64,000 nt of DNA from Tatumella sp. JGM118 (GTDB lineage Bacteria; Pseudomonadota; Gammaproteobacteria; Enterobacterales; Enterobacteriaceae): assembly GCF_018257515.1 (NCBI RefSeq), contig NZ_JAERJR010000005.1, forward strand, positions 62,001-126,000. The letters run 5' to 3'. Below, in pieces: positions 30,011 to 39,567 of the stretch. Made by a program: the position numbers and the translations under genes. The first letter of the stretch is position 1, and the number at the start of each line of letters is the position of its first letter. Below the pieces are notes generated by a model. The model saw nothing but the letters and a program-made list of their open reading frames with translations, had not been told where the DNA came from and ran no database searches.

Positions 30011-31330
30011 TTACTGAACCTGCTGGCGGAAACGTTCCAGCAACAGATTTCCACGTTTAACCGCGTTATCCAGCGCAACTTTCGGGGTTTCTTTGCCCGT
30101 CCAGACGCTTTCCAGCTCTTCATCAATGACCGTACGGATTTGCGGCATATTGCCAAGACGTAAGCCTTTAGTGAAAGGCAGAGGCGGCTTATTCAGCATC
30201 TGTTTCATGGCAATATCTTCGCCCGGATTCTGTTTATAGAATCCCTGCTGGCGGGTCAGGTCATAAGCCGCCTCTGTGGCGGGCAGATAACCGGTTTTCT
30301 GATGCCATTCTGCCGCAATCGCAGGCTCGGCCAGGAACTTCATGAATTCGGCCACGCCCTTATACGTCTGAGCGCTCTGACCGCGCATTACCCACAGGCT
30401 GGCTCCGCCGAGCATGGCATTCTGCGGGGCTTTTTTGTCTGTTGCATCGTAAGGCAGCATGCCGACACCAAAGTTAAATTTGGCGTACTGGCGAATATCG
30501 GCCAGAGAGGCAGACGAAGCGGTCGTCATACCACATTCACCACTATAGAATTTCGCGGTAGATTCATCCTTACGACCGTAATAGGTGAACGTCCCGGCTT
30601 TATTCATCTGTTCCAGCATTTCAATATGACGGATCTGCTCCGGTCCGTTAAACACCAGTTTTGCGTCGGTGCCATCAAAGCCATTATTCTCTGTAGCGAA
30701 AGGCAGACCGTGCCAGGCGCTGAACTCTTCAAGCTGGATCCAGCCCTGCCATCCACTCGCATAGCCACAATTCATTCCGGACTTACGTAATGCCGCTGCA
30801 TCTGTTTCCAGTTCCTGCCAGGTCACCGGCGGCTTTTCAGGATCCAGACCCGCTTTTTTGAAAGCATCTTTGTTGTAATAGAGCACCGGGGTTGAACTGT
30901 TGAACGGTTCCGAGAGGAGTTGCCCGGTTTTCGCATCGGAATAATAGCCGGCAATGGTCGGTACAAACTGCTTTTCGTCAAACGGGATCCCGGCATCTTT
31001 GAACACCTGATAAACCGGTTTAATGGCGTGGGAGGCCATCATGGTTGCGGTGCCGACTTCATACACCTGTAATATGGCCGGCGCATTTCCGCCACGCACG
31101 GCCGCAATGCCTGCCGCCAGACTTTGTTCATAATTCCCTTTATAGACAGGGACAATTTTATAGTCAGGATGTTGCTGGTTAAAACGCTGAGCCAGGGAGT
31201 TGACTTCTGTCCCCAGCCCGCCGTCCATGGAGTGCCAGAAAGGTATTTCAGTGACTGCAAATGCATTACTACTCAGGCCGGAGGCCAGTAACAACCCTGC
31301 TGCATAGTGACGTATTTTTATTGCTGACAT
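30011..31330 (-). CDS. ugpB: sn-Glycerol-3-phosphate binding protein UgpB
   Basis: A 439-residue periplasmic binding protein (438 in E. coli). Residues ~1-26 form a signal peptide ending SNAFA before [13 protein letters not shown]. The binding cleft elements [26 protein letters not shown] and [12 protein letters not shown] are conserved. It captures glycerol-3-phosphate and glycerophosphodiesters for UgpAEC. The ATG at 31330 with AGGAT upstream was preferred over the ATG at 31348, which would lengthen the signal region by six residues. PhoB boxes lie upstream. Confidence 0.95.
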   Translation of the reverse strand: MSAIKIRHYAAGLLLASGLSSNAFAVTEIPFWHSMDGGLGTEVNSLAQRFNQQHPDYKIVPVYKGNYEQSLAAGIAAVRGGNAPAILQVYEVGTATMMASHAIKPVYQVFKDAGIPFDEKQFVPTIAGYYSDAKTGQLLSEPFNSSTPVLYYNKDAFKKAGLDPEKPPVTWQELETDAAALRKSGMNCGYASGWQGWIQLEEFSAWHGLPFATENNGFDGTDAKLVFNGPEQIRHIEMLEQMNKAGTFTYYGRKDESTAKFYSGECGMTTASSASLADIRQYAKFNFGVGMLPYDATDKKAPQNAMLGGASLWVMRGQSAQTYKGVAEFMKFLAEPAIAAEWHQKTGYLPATEAAYDLTRQQGFYKQNPGEDIAMKQMLNKPPLPFTKGLRLGNMPQIRTVIDEELESVWTGKETPKVALDNAVKRGNLLLERFRQQVQ

Positions 31331-31392
31331 AGTTTTATCCTGTGGCATTAACTGTCCGCTAAGAGATTCGCGAGCTAAAATGACACGGGAAA

Positions 31393-31443
31393 ATGACAGA
31401 AAAATTAATTAAAGATGTCAGTTATATGACTAAAGAATGACAG
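31393..31443 (-). promoter_or_regulatory. Phased PhoB boxes upstream of ugpB
   Basis: On the minus strand the heptamers CTGTCAT (31437-31443), TAGTCAT (31426-31432) and CTGACAT (31415-31421) are spaced by exactly 11 bases, and another CTGTCAT sits 22 bases further (31393-31399). The Pho box consensus is CTGTCAT-N4-CTGTCAT. This fits PhoB control of ugp under phosphate limitation, as in E. coli. Confidence 0.88.
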
Positions 31444-31515
31444 GACTCCCGGCAGAACGGGGAATCTGTTAAACATCAGGCACGATCAATTGCGCTGCCC
31501 CGGCTACCAGACAAT

Positions 31516-31542
31516 AAAAAAGGGCGGCCACCAGGCCACCCT
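31516..31542 (-). terminator. Intrinsic terminator after rpoH
   Basis: On the minus strand AGGGTGGCC-TGGT-GGCCGCCCT (nine pairs with one G-T) is followed by six T. It lies 19 bases after the rpoH stop codon and separates rpoH from the ugp promoter. Confidence 0.9.
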
Positions 31543-31560
31543 TCTGTAAAATTATCCGGA

Positions 31561-32418
31561 TCAGGCTTCGATAGCCACCCGCAATTTTTTCATGGCATTC
31601 TTTTCCAGCTGGCGAACACGCTCTGCGGAAACACCATACTGATCGGCCAGTTCCTGCAACGTTGTTTTGCTGTCTTCATCAAGCCAGCGGGCACGGATGA
31701 TATTCTGGCTACGCTCATCCAGACCCTGCATCGCATCGCTCAACTTATCAGCCGCATGGGCTTCCCAGTTATCTTCTTCAATGCCGTCAGCAAAGTCAGA
31801 CGCTTTATCCTGCAGATACAGCATAGGGGCCATCGATTTCCCTTCGCTGCTTTCGTCATCCGGCGTCGGATCAAATGTCATATCCTGGGCAGCCATCCGT
31901 GATTCCATTTCACGGACATCTTTGCTGCTGACGCCCAGTTCACGCGCAACCATTTCGACTTCATCCTGATTAAACCAGCCGAGGCGCTGTTTAGTCTTAC
32001 GCAGGTTAAAGAACAGTTTACGCTGAGCTTTCGTGGTGGCCACTTTCACGATACGCCAGTTGCGCAGCACGTATTCGTGGATTTCTGCTTTGATCCAGTG
32101 GACTGCGAAGGAAACCAGACGTACACCCACTTCCGGATTAAAACGGCGTACCGCTTTCATCAGGCCGATGTTACCTTCCTGAATAAGATCCGCCTGAGGC
32201 AGGCCATAACCTGCATAATTACGAGCAATATGAACCACAAAGCGCAGATGTGACAGGATCAGCTTTTTCGCTGCATCCAGATCGCCCTGGTAATGCAGCC
32301 GTTCAGCCAGCGCTTTTTCCTCGTCGGCTGTCAGCATCGGGCAGCCGTTCGCGGCCCGGATATATGCATCCAGATTACCCAGAGGAGCAATAGCTAAAGC
32401 ATGCATTTCTTTGGTCAT
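31561..32418 (-). CDS. rpoH: RNA polymerase sigma factor RpoH (sigma-32)
   Basis: A 285-residue heat-shock sigma factor (284 in E. coli). Region 2 includes [20 protein letters not shown] and [19 protein letters not shown]; the RpoH box region ([18 protein letters not shown]) unique to this family is at residues ~131-148. Region 4.2 ([18 protein letters not shown]) reads the -35 element. It directs heat-shock promoters such as the one proposed before hslR. In E. coli its mRNA acts as a thermometer; I did not fold it. Confidence 0.97.
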   Translation of the reverse strand: MTKEMHALAIAPLGNLDAYIRAANGCPMLTADEEKALAERLHYQGDLDAAKKLILSHLRFVVHIARNYAGYGLPQADLIQEGNIGLMKAVRRFNPEVGVRLVSFAVHWIKAEIHEYVLRNWRIVKVATTKAQRKLFFNLRKTKQRLGWFNQDEVEMVARELGVSSKDVREMESRMAAQDMTFDPTPDDESSEGKSMAPMLYLQDKASDFADGIEEDNWEAHAADKLSDAMQGLDERSQNIIRARWLDEDSKTTLQELADQYGVSAERVRQLEKNAMKKLRVAIEA

Positions 32419-32541
32419 TCAAACCCTCTCAGAATTATTGAAAAATATTGCCTGATCCTTACCACAACCGGCGTCTTTATTATGTCAGCCATGTCTAAAG
32501 ATCGAAAGCAATGCGTGCTATTAATCAGTAAGACACTAAAG

Positions 32542-32550
32542 TTATCCACA
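32542..32550. promoter_or_regulatory. DnaA box upstream of rpoH
   Basis: TTATCCACA, a perfect DnaA box, lies about 125 bp upstream of the rpoH start in the 252-bp rpoH/ftsX gap. DnaA boxes in the rpoH promoter region are known in E. coli. Confidence 0.65.
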
Positions 32551-32670
32551 GGTTCATTCTTTAATGTGAATAGTTCTGACGGGACACCGGAGGTACAGCG
32601 GGGAAATTATCCTCTGCTCCCCGACACATGGCAACAGAGGATAAGTATAGCAAAAAAACATTTCTCCGGA

Positions 32671-33699
32671 TTACTGGGGTGTAAAACGGCGTAAATGTTG
32701 TGCCGTCGCAAGCCAGGCGGCAATCCAGCCGACAATGGCCGACACCAGCAGCAGCAGCAGGGCCTCGTCGAATGAAAATCCTTTCAAATCAAAGGACGTA
32801 CTGAAGACACTTGCCACATGAGACACAACCGATTCAAGGCGGAACACCAGGATCTCGGAGAGGATCAGCGAAACAACGGCGCCGGACAAGCCCAGCATGG
32901 CACCGCCATAAACAAAGGGTCGTAAGATAAAACCATCCGTCGCACCGAGAAGTTTCTGTACGTTGATGGTATCTCTGCGGGCAAAGATACTGAGCCTGAC
33001 GCTATTACCGATGACGAGGAACACCGCCACCACCATCAGTAACCCAATCATCAGTGCCACCTGACCGACCAGACCCGTTAAGGCGGATAATCTGGCAAAC
33101 CAGCTATCATCCATACGTACCTGGTCAATACCACTCACTTTCGCCACCCGATCACGCAATGTATTCATGGTGTCTGAATTCTGGAAGTTGAGTTTTGGCG
33201 TAATGATCGCCACCGCCGGCAGGGGGTTCTGCTCCAGCATATCCATTGCGCCGCCGAATCCGGACCAGTTACGGAACTCGTTCAGGGCTTCTTCGCGACT
33301 CAGATAATCAACATGTTCCACACCGTCGGTCTGTTTCAGCTGATTAATCACATTCTGCGCAGCATCATCATCCAGTGTTTTCGACAAATAGACCGTCAGC
33401 TGCGGCGCCGGGTACCATTCGTTAGCCGCCTGGTCGACGTTCTTCCACACGATATAACACACACTCGGCAGCGTCAGTGAGATAGCAATAACCGTGACCG
33501 TCAACAGGGTGGCCAATGGCTGGCGTAACATATCGGACAACATTCCGCGCCAGGCATAGTGCCATTGTTCCTGCCAGCCACCGCGCAGTGCTTTCTCTTT
33601 CGACACCCGTTTAGGTTTTGGCTTCGCCCGGGGCCGGGCGGCCGCGGCCGGTGCTTTTTTAACCCGGCGGTTTACCTGATTACCCTTGCCAAACTTCAT
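32671..33699 (-). CDS. ftsX: Cell division protein FtsX
   Basis: A 342-residue inner-membrane protein (352 in E. coli). The basic N-terminal tail ([20 protein letters not shown]) is followed by membrane segments at ~60-85, ~210-235, ~260-290 and ~310-335, with a periplasmic loop between the first two. FtsEX recruits divisome proteins and activates septal murein hydrolases through EnvC. It overlaps ftsE by 4 bases, as usual in ftsYEX. Confidence 0.96.
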   Translation of the reverse strand: MKFGKGNQVNRRVKKAPAAAARPRAKPKPKRVSKEKALRGGWQEQWHYAWRGMLSDMLRQPLATLLTVTVIAISLTLPSVCYIVWKNVDQAANEWYPAPQLTVYLSKTLDDDAAQNVINQLKQTDGVEHVDYLSREEALNEFRNWSGFGGAMDMLEQNPLPAVAIITPKLNFQNSDTMNTLRDRVAKVSGIDQVRMDDSWFARLSALTGLVGQVALMIGLLMVVAVFLVIGNSVRLSIFARRDTINVQKLLGATDGFILRPFVYGGAMLGLSGAVVSLILSEILVFRLESVVSHVASVFSTSFDLKGFSFDEALLLLLVSAIVGWIAAWLATAQHLRRFTPQ

Positions 33700-34358
33700 G
33701 CCACTCCCCCATGTAATCGTCCCTGACTGAGGGTCATAACACGATAATTCCTACGGGAAATAAGAGACATATCATGAGTTGCCATCAGGACAGTGACACC
33801 GACGCGATTAAATTCTTCAAATAAGCGCAGTATATCTTCCGATAATGCGTGATCGAGGTTACCGGTCGGTTCATCCGCCAGCAATAATGCCGGTTTATTG
33901 ACAACGGCTCTGGCAATACCGACACGTTGTTGTTCACCCCCGGAGAGCTGAATCGGGAAACTCTTCGCTTTATCAAGCAGGCCAACTTTATCCAGAGCCG
34001 CAGAGACCCTGCGGCGAATATCTTCACCGCTGGCACCGGAGATAATTAACGGGATAGCAATGTTGTCATACACGGTTCTGTCCATCAGCAGATGGTGATC
34101 CTGGAAGATCATGCCAATCTGACGGCGCAGAAACGGCACCTCGCTGTTGCGTAAACGCGTTATATTATGTCCGCTAAACCAGATTTGTCCGGCACTGGGG
34201 CGCTCGATCCCGCAGATAAGCTTGAGTAAGGTACTCTTACCTGCCCCGGAATGACCGGTCAGAAACGCCATTTCTCCCTGACGCAGATGAAAATCTACGC
34301 CCTGAAGCGCCTGGCGTCCTCCCAGATATGCTTTACTGACCTCTTCAAAGCGAATCAT
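33696..34358 (-). CDS. ftsE: Cell division ATP-binding protein FtsE
   Basis: A 220-residue ABC ATPase (222 in E. coli). Walker [12 protein letters not shown] at residues ~36-46, signature [16 protein letters not shown] at ~139-154, and Walker [12 protein letters not shown] are intact. It works with FtsX at the septum, coupling ATP hydrolysis to hydrolase activation. Five bases separate it from ftsY. Confidence 0.97.
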   Translation of the reverse strand: MIRFEEVSKAYLGGRQALQGVDFHLRQGEMAFLTGHSGAGKSTLLKLICGIERPSAGQIWFSGHNITRLRNSEVPFLRRQIGMIFQDHHLLMDRTVYDNIAIPLIISGASGEDIRRRVSAALDKVGLLDKAKSFPIQLSGGEQQRVGIARAVVNKPALLLADEPTGNLDHALSEDILRLFEEFNRVGVTVLMATHDMSLISRRNYRVMTLSQGRLHGGVA

Positions 34359-34363
34359 CCAAA

Positions 34364-36022
34364 TTAGTCCTCTCGGGCAAACAATGCCTCTATAAAATCG
34401 CCGGCCTTAAATGGCCGTAAATCATCGATGCTTTCTCCGACACCGATGAATCGGATAGGAATACCGAACTGGTCTGCCACAGAGAAGATCACCCCCCCTT
34501 TCGCTGTACCGTCCAGCTTAGTCAGTGTAATACCGGTCAGGCCTACCGCTTCATGGAATAACTTAGTCTGGCTGACGGCGTTCTGCCCTGTGCTGGCATC
34601 AATGGTCAGCATCACTTCATGCGGAGCACTGTCATCCAGTTTACTCATCACACGGGTGATCTTTTTCAGCTCTTCCATCAGGTGCGATTTATTCTGTAAC
34701 CGGCCTGCGGTATCCGCAATCAGGACATCAATACCACGGGATTTAGCGGCCTGAATGGCATCAAAAATCACCGAGGCTGAATCCGCACCGGTATGCTGGG
34801 ATACGACCGGAATGTTGTTACGCTGTCCCCATACTTCCAGCTGCTCTACCGCGGCGGCACGGAAAGTATCCCCGGCGGCCAGCATGACCGATTTTCCTTC
34901 CGACTGATACTGACGAGCCAGCTTACCGATAGTGGTAGTTTTACCCACACCATTGACACCGACCATCAGAATAACAAACGGTGTTTTTCCTTCAATATCC
35001 AGCGGTTGCTCGACCTTATCCAGAATAGCAGACATTTCCTGCTTCAGAATGCCATACAGCGCTTCAGCATCGCGCAGCTGTTTACGGCTTGCCTGAGCGG
35101 TGAGGTTACTGATGATTTTACGGGTAGTATCAACGCCAACATCGGCGATAAGTAGTTGTTCTTCAAGCTCTTCGAACAGGTCGTCGTCGATTTTTTTTCC
35201 GCGGAACAACCCGATAAAACCGGTACCGAGGTTCTGTCGTGTTTTGACCAGACTGCGTTTTAAACGGGCAAAGAAACCTTCACGGGCAGGTCGTTCCTGC
35301 TCGGTAATAATGCCTGTTTCTGCAACGGTCTCTTCACTCTCTTCCGGACTAATCTTAGACGATTCCGCCGGGGTTTCCGGCACGTCTTCGATCAGTTCCG
35401 GCTGTTCAACGAGTTGCCCGTCGTTAGTTTCCGTCGCCGGCGGAATGTCAGGGGCGGCTTCCGGGGTCGGCTGTTCGGCTTCCACGCGTTCAATCGCCGG
35501 AGTGGTAATACTCTGAGTGACCGGCGCTACCGACTGCGGTTGTTCAATAATGGTACCCGGTAATTCCGGTTCTACCGGCTCAGACAGTGCCGCTTTATCG
35601 GCGTCAGAGATCAGCGGTTTGCTTTCCGGCACCTCTGCCCTGTCAGGTTCTGCCTCGTGAACGGCCTCAGTCTCGTCAGGCGCTGCGTCATGAACGGCCT
35701 CTGCCCTGTCAGGTTCTGTCTCGTGAACGGCCTTAGTCTCATCAGGCGCTGCGTCATGCACCCGGGGCTCGTCTACCGCCTCAGGCAGGGAAGGCGTTGC
35801 CTCCGCAGGCTCCCCGGCCACAGGTTTCGGTGTGCTCTCATCCTCCCCGGCTGCCTCTTCCTTTGCCGGGAGGTCCGGTACGTGTTCAGGTTCTGCAGGG
35901 ACGCCTGGTTCAGCGGTCACATCCGCTGTTTCTTTTTGTTGTTCTTCAGGCTCTGCATTTTTCTCTTCATCACGACCAAAGCCCAGCCAGGAGAAAAAGC
36001 CCCGTTTTTTTTCTTTTGCCAT
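34364..36022 (-). CDS. ftsY: Signal recognition particle receptor FtsY
   Basis: A 552-residue SRP receptor GTPase, longer than E. coli FtsY (497). The C-terminal NG domain (residues ~250-552) has GVNGVGKTTTIGKLA (G1), DTAGRLQNKSHLMEEL (G3) and TKLDGTAKGG (G4/G5). The N-terminal ~250 residues are the acidic A domain, rich in Glu, Pro and Ala. The extra length is in this domain and includes a tandem repeat (see 35635-35766). FtsY targets SRP-ribosome complexes to SecYEG. It starts with MAKEKKRGFFSWLGFG, a membrane-binding amphipathic motif. It is divergent from rsmD. Confidence 0.96.
   Translation of the reverse strand: MAKEKKRGFFSWLGFGRDEEKNAEPEEQQKETADVTAEPGVPAEPEHVPDLPAKEEAAGEDESTPKPVAGEPAEATPSLPEAVDEPRVHDAAPDETKAVHETEPDRAEAVHDAAPDETEAVHEAEPDRAEVPESKPLISDADKAALSEPVEPELPGTIIEQPQSVAPVTQSITTPAIERVEAEQPTPEAAPDIPPATETNDGQLVEQPELIEDVPETPAESSKISPEESEETVAETGIITEQERPAREGFFARLKRSLVKTRQNLGTGFIGLFRGKKIDDDLFEELEEQLLIADVGVDTTRKIISNLTAQASRKQLRDAEALYGILKQEMSAILDKVEQPLDIEGKTPFVILMVGVNGVGKTTTIGKLARQYQSEGKSVMLAAGDTFRAAAVEQLEVWGQRNNIPVVSQHTGADSASVIFDAIQAAKSRGIDVLIADTAGRLQNKSHLMEELKKITRVMSKLDDSAPHEVMLTIDASTGQNAVSQTKLFHEAVGLTGITLTKLDGTAKGGVIFSVADQFGIPIRFIGVGESIDDLRPFKAGDFIEALFARED
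35635..35766. repeat. Two 66-bp in-frame tandem repeats within ftsY
   Basis: The unit beginning CTGCCCTGTCAGGTTCTG occurs at 35635-35700 and again at 35701-35766, nearly identical. Each encodes 22 residues made of two 11-residue subunits, so four subunits run in order VHDAAPDETKA, VHETEPDRAEA, VHDAAPDETEA, VHEAEPDRAEV. All lie in the acidic A domain, and their length is a multiple of three, so the frame is kept. Confidence 0.92.
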
Positions 36023-36259
36023 TATGCAGCAACACTCCTTTCGGCCCGAACCAGGAAGATGAACCCCTTCCGTACAGAGATATTCGGGACTTCTGTTTAA
36101 TTTATCAAATACCTGCCAGTTTTATGCTGCCGTCAGGTATCGCGAACGCATGGTCTGATAGTCTATCATTTTCCAGGCATTGCATTACAGCACCCTTTTT
36201 TACCGTTTCTTATCACGCCAGTGCCCGCTAAACTAAGCCACAAATTATGAAGAGTTGTG

Positions 36260-36865
36260 ATGAATATGAATAAACATTCCCGGGGGCCGGCAAGTGCCGG
36301 ACAGGTACGCATTATTGGCGGACAATGGCGCGGCAGAAAACTGCCGGTGCCGGTCAGTGCCGGGCTTCGCCCGACGACCGATCGGGTTCGGGAGACACTG
36401 TTTAACTGGCTGGCCCCGGAGATGGCACAGGCACGTTGTCTGGATTGTTTTGCAGGCAGTGGCGCTCTGGGTATTGAAGCCCTTTCCCGTTATGCCGGCC
36501 ACGTCACATTGCTGGAACTGGATCCTGCCGTCGCCCGACAGCTGACCGCCAATCTGCAGACCCTTAAAACGACACAGGGTCATGTGGTTCAGGGCAATAC
36601 ATTACAATGGCTGAACAGCCCCGGAGAACCGTACGATATCGTCTTCGTGGACCCGCCCTTCCGTAAGGGCCTGCTGAGTGACACCCTCACTCTGCTGGAA
36701 AGTAAAGGCTGGCTGTCCGCAGAGGCCATGATTTATATCGAATGCGAGACCGAACATGCGCCCCCTGAGGTGCCTGCCAGCTGGCGACTGTACCGTGAAA
36801 AAGTCGCAGGGCAGGTGGCTTACCGGCTATATCAACGTTGCGTTTCTGACAGGCAAGGAGAATAA
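36260..36865 (+). CDS. rsmD: 16S rRNA m2G966 methyltransferase RsmD
   Basis: A 201-residue SAM-dependent methyltransferase (198 in E. coli) that modifies G966 of 16S rRNA. The SAM motif I is DCFAGSGALGIEAL (residues ~62-75), and the catalytic motif IV is DPPF (~133-136). RIIGGQWRGRKLPV is the family N-terminal signature. The ATG at 36260 with AAGAG upstream was chosen; GTG 36257 and ATG 36266 are close alternatives. It is divergent from ftsY, and the yhhL start is 2 bases after its stop. Confidence 0.95.
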   Translation: MNMNKHSRGPASAGQVRIIGGQWRGRKLPVPVSAGLRPTTDRVRETLFNWLAPEMAQARCLDCFAGSGALGIEALSRYAGHVTLLELDPAVARQLTANLQTLKTTQGHVVQGNTLQWLNSPGEPYDIVFVDPPFRKGLLSDTLTLLESKGWLSAEAMIYIECETEHAPPEVPASWRLYREKVAGQVAYRLYQRCVSDRQGE

Positions 36866-36867
36866 AT

Positions 36868-37137
36868 ATGTGGGTCATTGGCGGACGTATCCTGATGGTT
36901 TTCGTCTGGCTTTTTTTGCTGATGAATATTGTTCATCCCGCACCGAAGCCTCTGAAGTATTTCATTGATGTGGCATTATTTTTTATGGTGGTCATGCATG
37001 GCCTGCAGCTGGTACTGCTGCGTGCCACACAGACCAAAGATGCCCCGGCACTTAGCGGATTTACCCAGCTAAAAATCTTCTTTTTCGGGGTATTCGAACT
37101 GCTTTCCTGGCAGAAGAAAAACTACCCCGGTAAATAA
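36868..37137 (+). CDS. yhhL: DUF1145 membrane protein YhhL
   Basis: An 89-residue protein, the same length as E. coli YhhL, with two hydrophobic segments (residues ~6-25 and ~33-54). The tail FFFGVFELLSWQKKNYP matches the DUF1145 end. Function unknown. AAGGAG at 36855 serves as ribosome site inside the rsmD end, so the two genes are coupled. Confidence 0.9.
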   Translation: MWVIGGRILMVFVWLFLLMNIVHPAPKPLKYFIDVALFFMVVMHGLQLVLLRATQTKDAPALSGFTQLKIFFFGVFELLSWQKKNYPGK

Positions 37138-37160
37138 GTGCATTAAGGATCGGTCGGGGA

Positions 37161-37520
37161 TTAATGCGTCCCCGGCGTGAAGCTGATAAAGCGCGTTCCC
37201 TGCATACGTAAAGCCCCGGTAGTGCCGGGAATGCAGTCATTATATTGCGCTTCGTTCACCGGCACGGTAAAGGTTTCGCCTACCGGCTCGCGACGGAAGG
37301 TGATCTCATAGCGGAGGGTTTCGCCGGCGATCACCTCACGTTGCCGTGAATGCCGGTCCGGAGAAGGATATTCGCGCTTACTGACAATAACCGCCTGCTG
37401 AGTCACGACCGGGGAGGCATCATTTTTAGCGGTTTCATCCCGTTGTCTGAAAAACTGATGCCCGGCCAGCAACGCAATGGCAACAATGACAATCATAAAA
37501 ATCAGCGGCGGTCTGGTCAT
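37161..37520 (-). CDS. yhhM: DUF2500 membrane-anchored protein YhhM
   Basis: A 119-residue protein, the same length as E. coli YhhM. One N-terminal membrane anchor (residues ~5-22, PLIFMIVIVAIALLAG) is followed by a soluble domain with REPVG...FTVPVNEAQY and TRFISF near the end, as in DUF2500. Function unknown. It is convergent with yhhL (23-base gap) and divergent from yhhN. Confidence 0.9.
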   Translation of the reverse strand: MTRPPLIFMIVIVAIALLAGHQFFRQRDETAKNDASPVVTQQAVIVSKREYPSPDRHSRQREVIAGETLRYEITFRREPVGETFTVPVNEAQYNDCIPGTTGALRMQGTRFISFTPGTH

Positions 37521-37686
37521 CCGGTCATCCTTACAAAATCGCTTTCTGAAAAATCCGCATCATTTGCCTGCATTTTTTGCCGATCACAGTAATAATCGTT
37601 GAGCAATGTCAGTGGCGAAACGGAGCCGTAGTCATCACAGTATTCTCCGCTCCCGGCCAGATTTAAAGAGGATTAAGGAAGAAAAT

Positions 37687-38316
37687 ATGCTTTGGTCATT
37701 TTTTGCAGTGCTGTTTTCCGGCTGGCTTTATATTGATGCTTCCTACCGGGGGCCCCGCTGGCAACGCTGGTTGTTCAAACCGGTGACGTTTTTACTGATG
37801 CTGGCCTGGGCCTGGCAGGCACCGACCCGTTCGGTGGTCGATTACTTTATTCCCGCCGGGTTGATCGCGGCGATGGCCGGTAGCCTGCTGTCCATGCTTA
37901 CCCGCCGGCAACTGTTATATGCCTTTGGCGCGATGTTCCTTTCTTCTTTGCTGTATACCCTTAACCTGACCCGCGGGATTTCTTTCGGTGTCTGCTGGCC
38001 GGTACCGCTGACGTTACTGGTCATCGGCCTCGTCGTATTGGGGATTATCTGGAGCCGGCTGGAAGAGTTGCGCTGGCCGGTATGTACAATGCTGACGATG
38101 ACACTGGTGATGTGCTGGGCTGCGTCATTGCAATATTTCAGCCATCAGACCGATGAAACGTTATCTCTGATGGCAGGCGCAGATTTACTGTTACTGGCAC
38201 ATATTTGCGGACTGGTCAGCCTTTTCCGTCGCCGTTTCGCCGGAGACCGCGCCATCTGCGAGGCATTATTTATTATCGGACATTTTATGATAGTCCGCTC
38301 GCTGTGGGTCTTTTAG
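37687..38316 (+). CDS. yhhN: YhhN/TMEM86-family membrane protein
   Basis: A 209-residue integral membrane protein (208 in E. coli) with about seven to eight hydrophobic segments. MLWSFFAVLFSGWLYIDASY matches the E. coli N terminus and FIIGHFMIVRSLWVF its end. The YhhN/TMEM86 family includes animal lysoplasmalogenases; the bacterial role is not established. ATG 37687 follows AAGGAAGAAAAT; a frame open to 37606 would add 27 hydrophilic residues before the first membrane segment. In E. coli zntA follows; here tusA comes next. Confidence 0.93.
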   Translation: MLWSFFAVLFSGWLYIDASYRGPRWQRWLFKPVTFLLMLAWAWQAPTRSVVDYFIPAGLIAAMAGSLLSMLTRRQLLYAFGAMFLSSLLYTLNLTRGISFGVCWPVPLTLLVIGLVVLGIIWSRLEELRWPVCTMLTMTLVMCWAASLQYFSHQTDETLSLMAGADLLLLAHICGLVSLFRRRFAGDRAICEALFIIGHFMIVRSLWVF

Positions 38317-38335
38317 CTTCCGGTCAGCCGGGTGA

Positions 38336-38581
38336 TTAGACGCCCTTGCGGAGCAGATAGCGAAACGGTGACTGCGCGGTATCCTGCGCCAGTAACGTAT
38401 GCTCCATAAAGCGGCAGAACCCCGGGATATCGCGTGTGGTCGCGGGATCATCCGCCACGATGAGCAGGGTTTCACCTTCCTGCATATGACGGATAGTTTT
38501 ACGCACCAGCATCACCGGCTCGGGGCAGCGCAGACCCAGCGTATCCAGGGTATGGTTGGCCTGACTAAAAAGCTCACTCAT
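38336..38581 (-). CDS. tusA: Sulfur carrier protein TusA
   Basis: An 81-residue protein, the same length as E. coli TusA (SirA). The active Cys is in [16 protein letters not shown] (Cys ~19), followed by the CPXP motif. It takes persulfide from IscS and passes it to TusBCD for 2-thiouridine in tRNA wobble bases. It is convergent with yhhN, 20 bases away. Confidence 0.96.
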   Translation of the reverse strand: MSELFSQANHTLDTLGLRCPEPVMLVRKTIRHMQEGETLLIVADDPATTRDIPGFCRFMEHTLLAQDTAQSPFRYLLRKGV

Positions 38582-38789
38582 GGGGTTCTCTGATTATTAT
38601 TACGGAGGACTATTCTACCTCCGGTCACAGGGACAGACAATTCCCGACGCCCCTTCCCCTTGCATTACCCGGTTAAGCAGGTAATATGCGCCGCCTTGTG
38701 GCACCGCCACGGTTCCATGAGCGACCGTTCATCGATACACTCATCATTGAATTAATGGGTTCCCTCACCCCCACTTAAAAAGGTCTGAC

Positions 38790-39461
38790 ATGATTGCGTT
38801 TAATTCCCGCCAGCGTCTGCGTGCGCGCATTGTATTATCGGTTTTTCATTTACTCATTATTACTTCCAGTAATTACCTGGTGCAGTTGCCTGTGAATATC
38901 TTCGGGTTTCATACCACCTGGGGAGCGTTCAGTTTTCCGTTTATCTTTCTTGCCACCGATCTGACGGTAAGGATCTTCGGTGCTCCGTTGGCCAGGCGCA
39001 TTATTTTCCTGGCAATGCTGCCCTCACTGCTGATTTCCTACCTGATCTCTTGCCTGTTTTATCAGGGAAGCTGGCAGGGCTGGGATGCGCTGCAACATCT
39101 GAATATCGTCGTTGCCCGCATAGCCCTGGCCAGCTTTATGGCTTATGTCCTGGGTCAGTTGCTGGATATTCATGTGTTCGACCGTCTGCGTCGGCTTTCC
39201 CGCTGGTGGCTGGCCCCGGCGGCTGCGATGTTTTTCGGTAATATCAGCGATACCTTCGCTTTTTTCTCTATCGCCTTTTACCACAGCAGCGATCTGTTTA
39301 TGGCTCAACACTGGGTCGAAATCGCGCTGGCCGACTATAGCTATAAGATACTGATTTGTATGGTATTCTTCCTGCCTGCCTATGGTATCCTATTGAATAC
39401 CCTGCTAAAAAAACTTTCCGGAAATATGCAAGGCAAAACGGCACGATTCAGCCGATGCTGA
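38790..39461 (+). CDS. yhhQ: Queuosine precursor transporter YhhQ
   Basis: A 223-residue membrane protein (221 in E. coli) of the Vut_1/QPTR family with about six hydrophobic segments. The conserved LVQLPVNIFGFHTTWGAFSFPFIF, here at residues ~31-54, and ATDLTVRIFGAPLARRI are almost unchanged from E. coli. YhhQ imports queuosine precursors preQ0 and preQ1. AAAGGT lies upstream of the ATG. The queH gene at 43.2 kb belongs to the same pathway. Confidence 0.94.
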   Translation: MIAFNSRQRLRARIVLSVFHLLIITSSNYLVQLPVNIFGFHTTWGAFSFPFIFLATDLTVRIFGAPLARRIIFLAMLPSLLISYLISCLFYQGSWQGWDALQHLNIVVARIALASFMAYVLGQLLDIHVFDRLRRLSRWWLAPAAAMFFGNISDTFAFFSIAFYHSSDLFMAQHWVEIALADYSYKILICMVFFLPAYGILLNTLLKKLSGNMQGKTARFSRC

Positions 39462-39567
39462 ATGACCCTGGTCATAAGAGCAGCTAAGATTTGGTGACAA
39501 ACAACAGATTGATTTTCTTTTCCGTTTTCGTTGTGATCACTGATGTGGACTATTAAAAGGAATTCAG

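Noticed and set aside
35657-36231. Overlapping plus-strand open frames opposite the ftsY A domain
   Set aside because: They are produced by the repetitive, acidic ftsY sequence read backwards; no family match.
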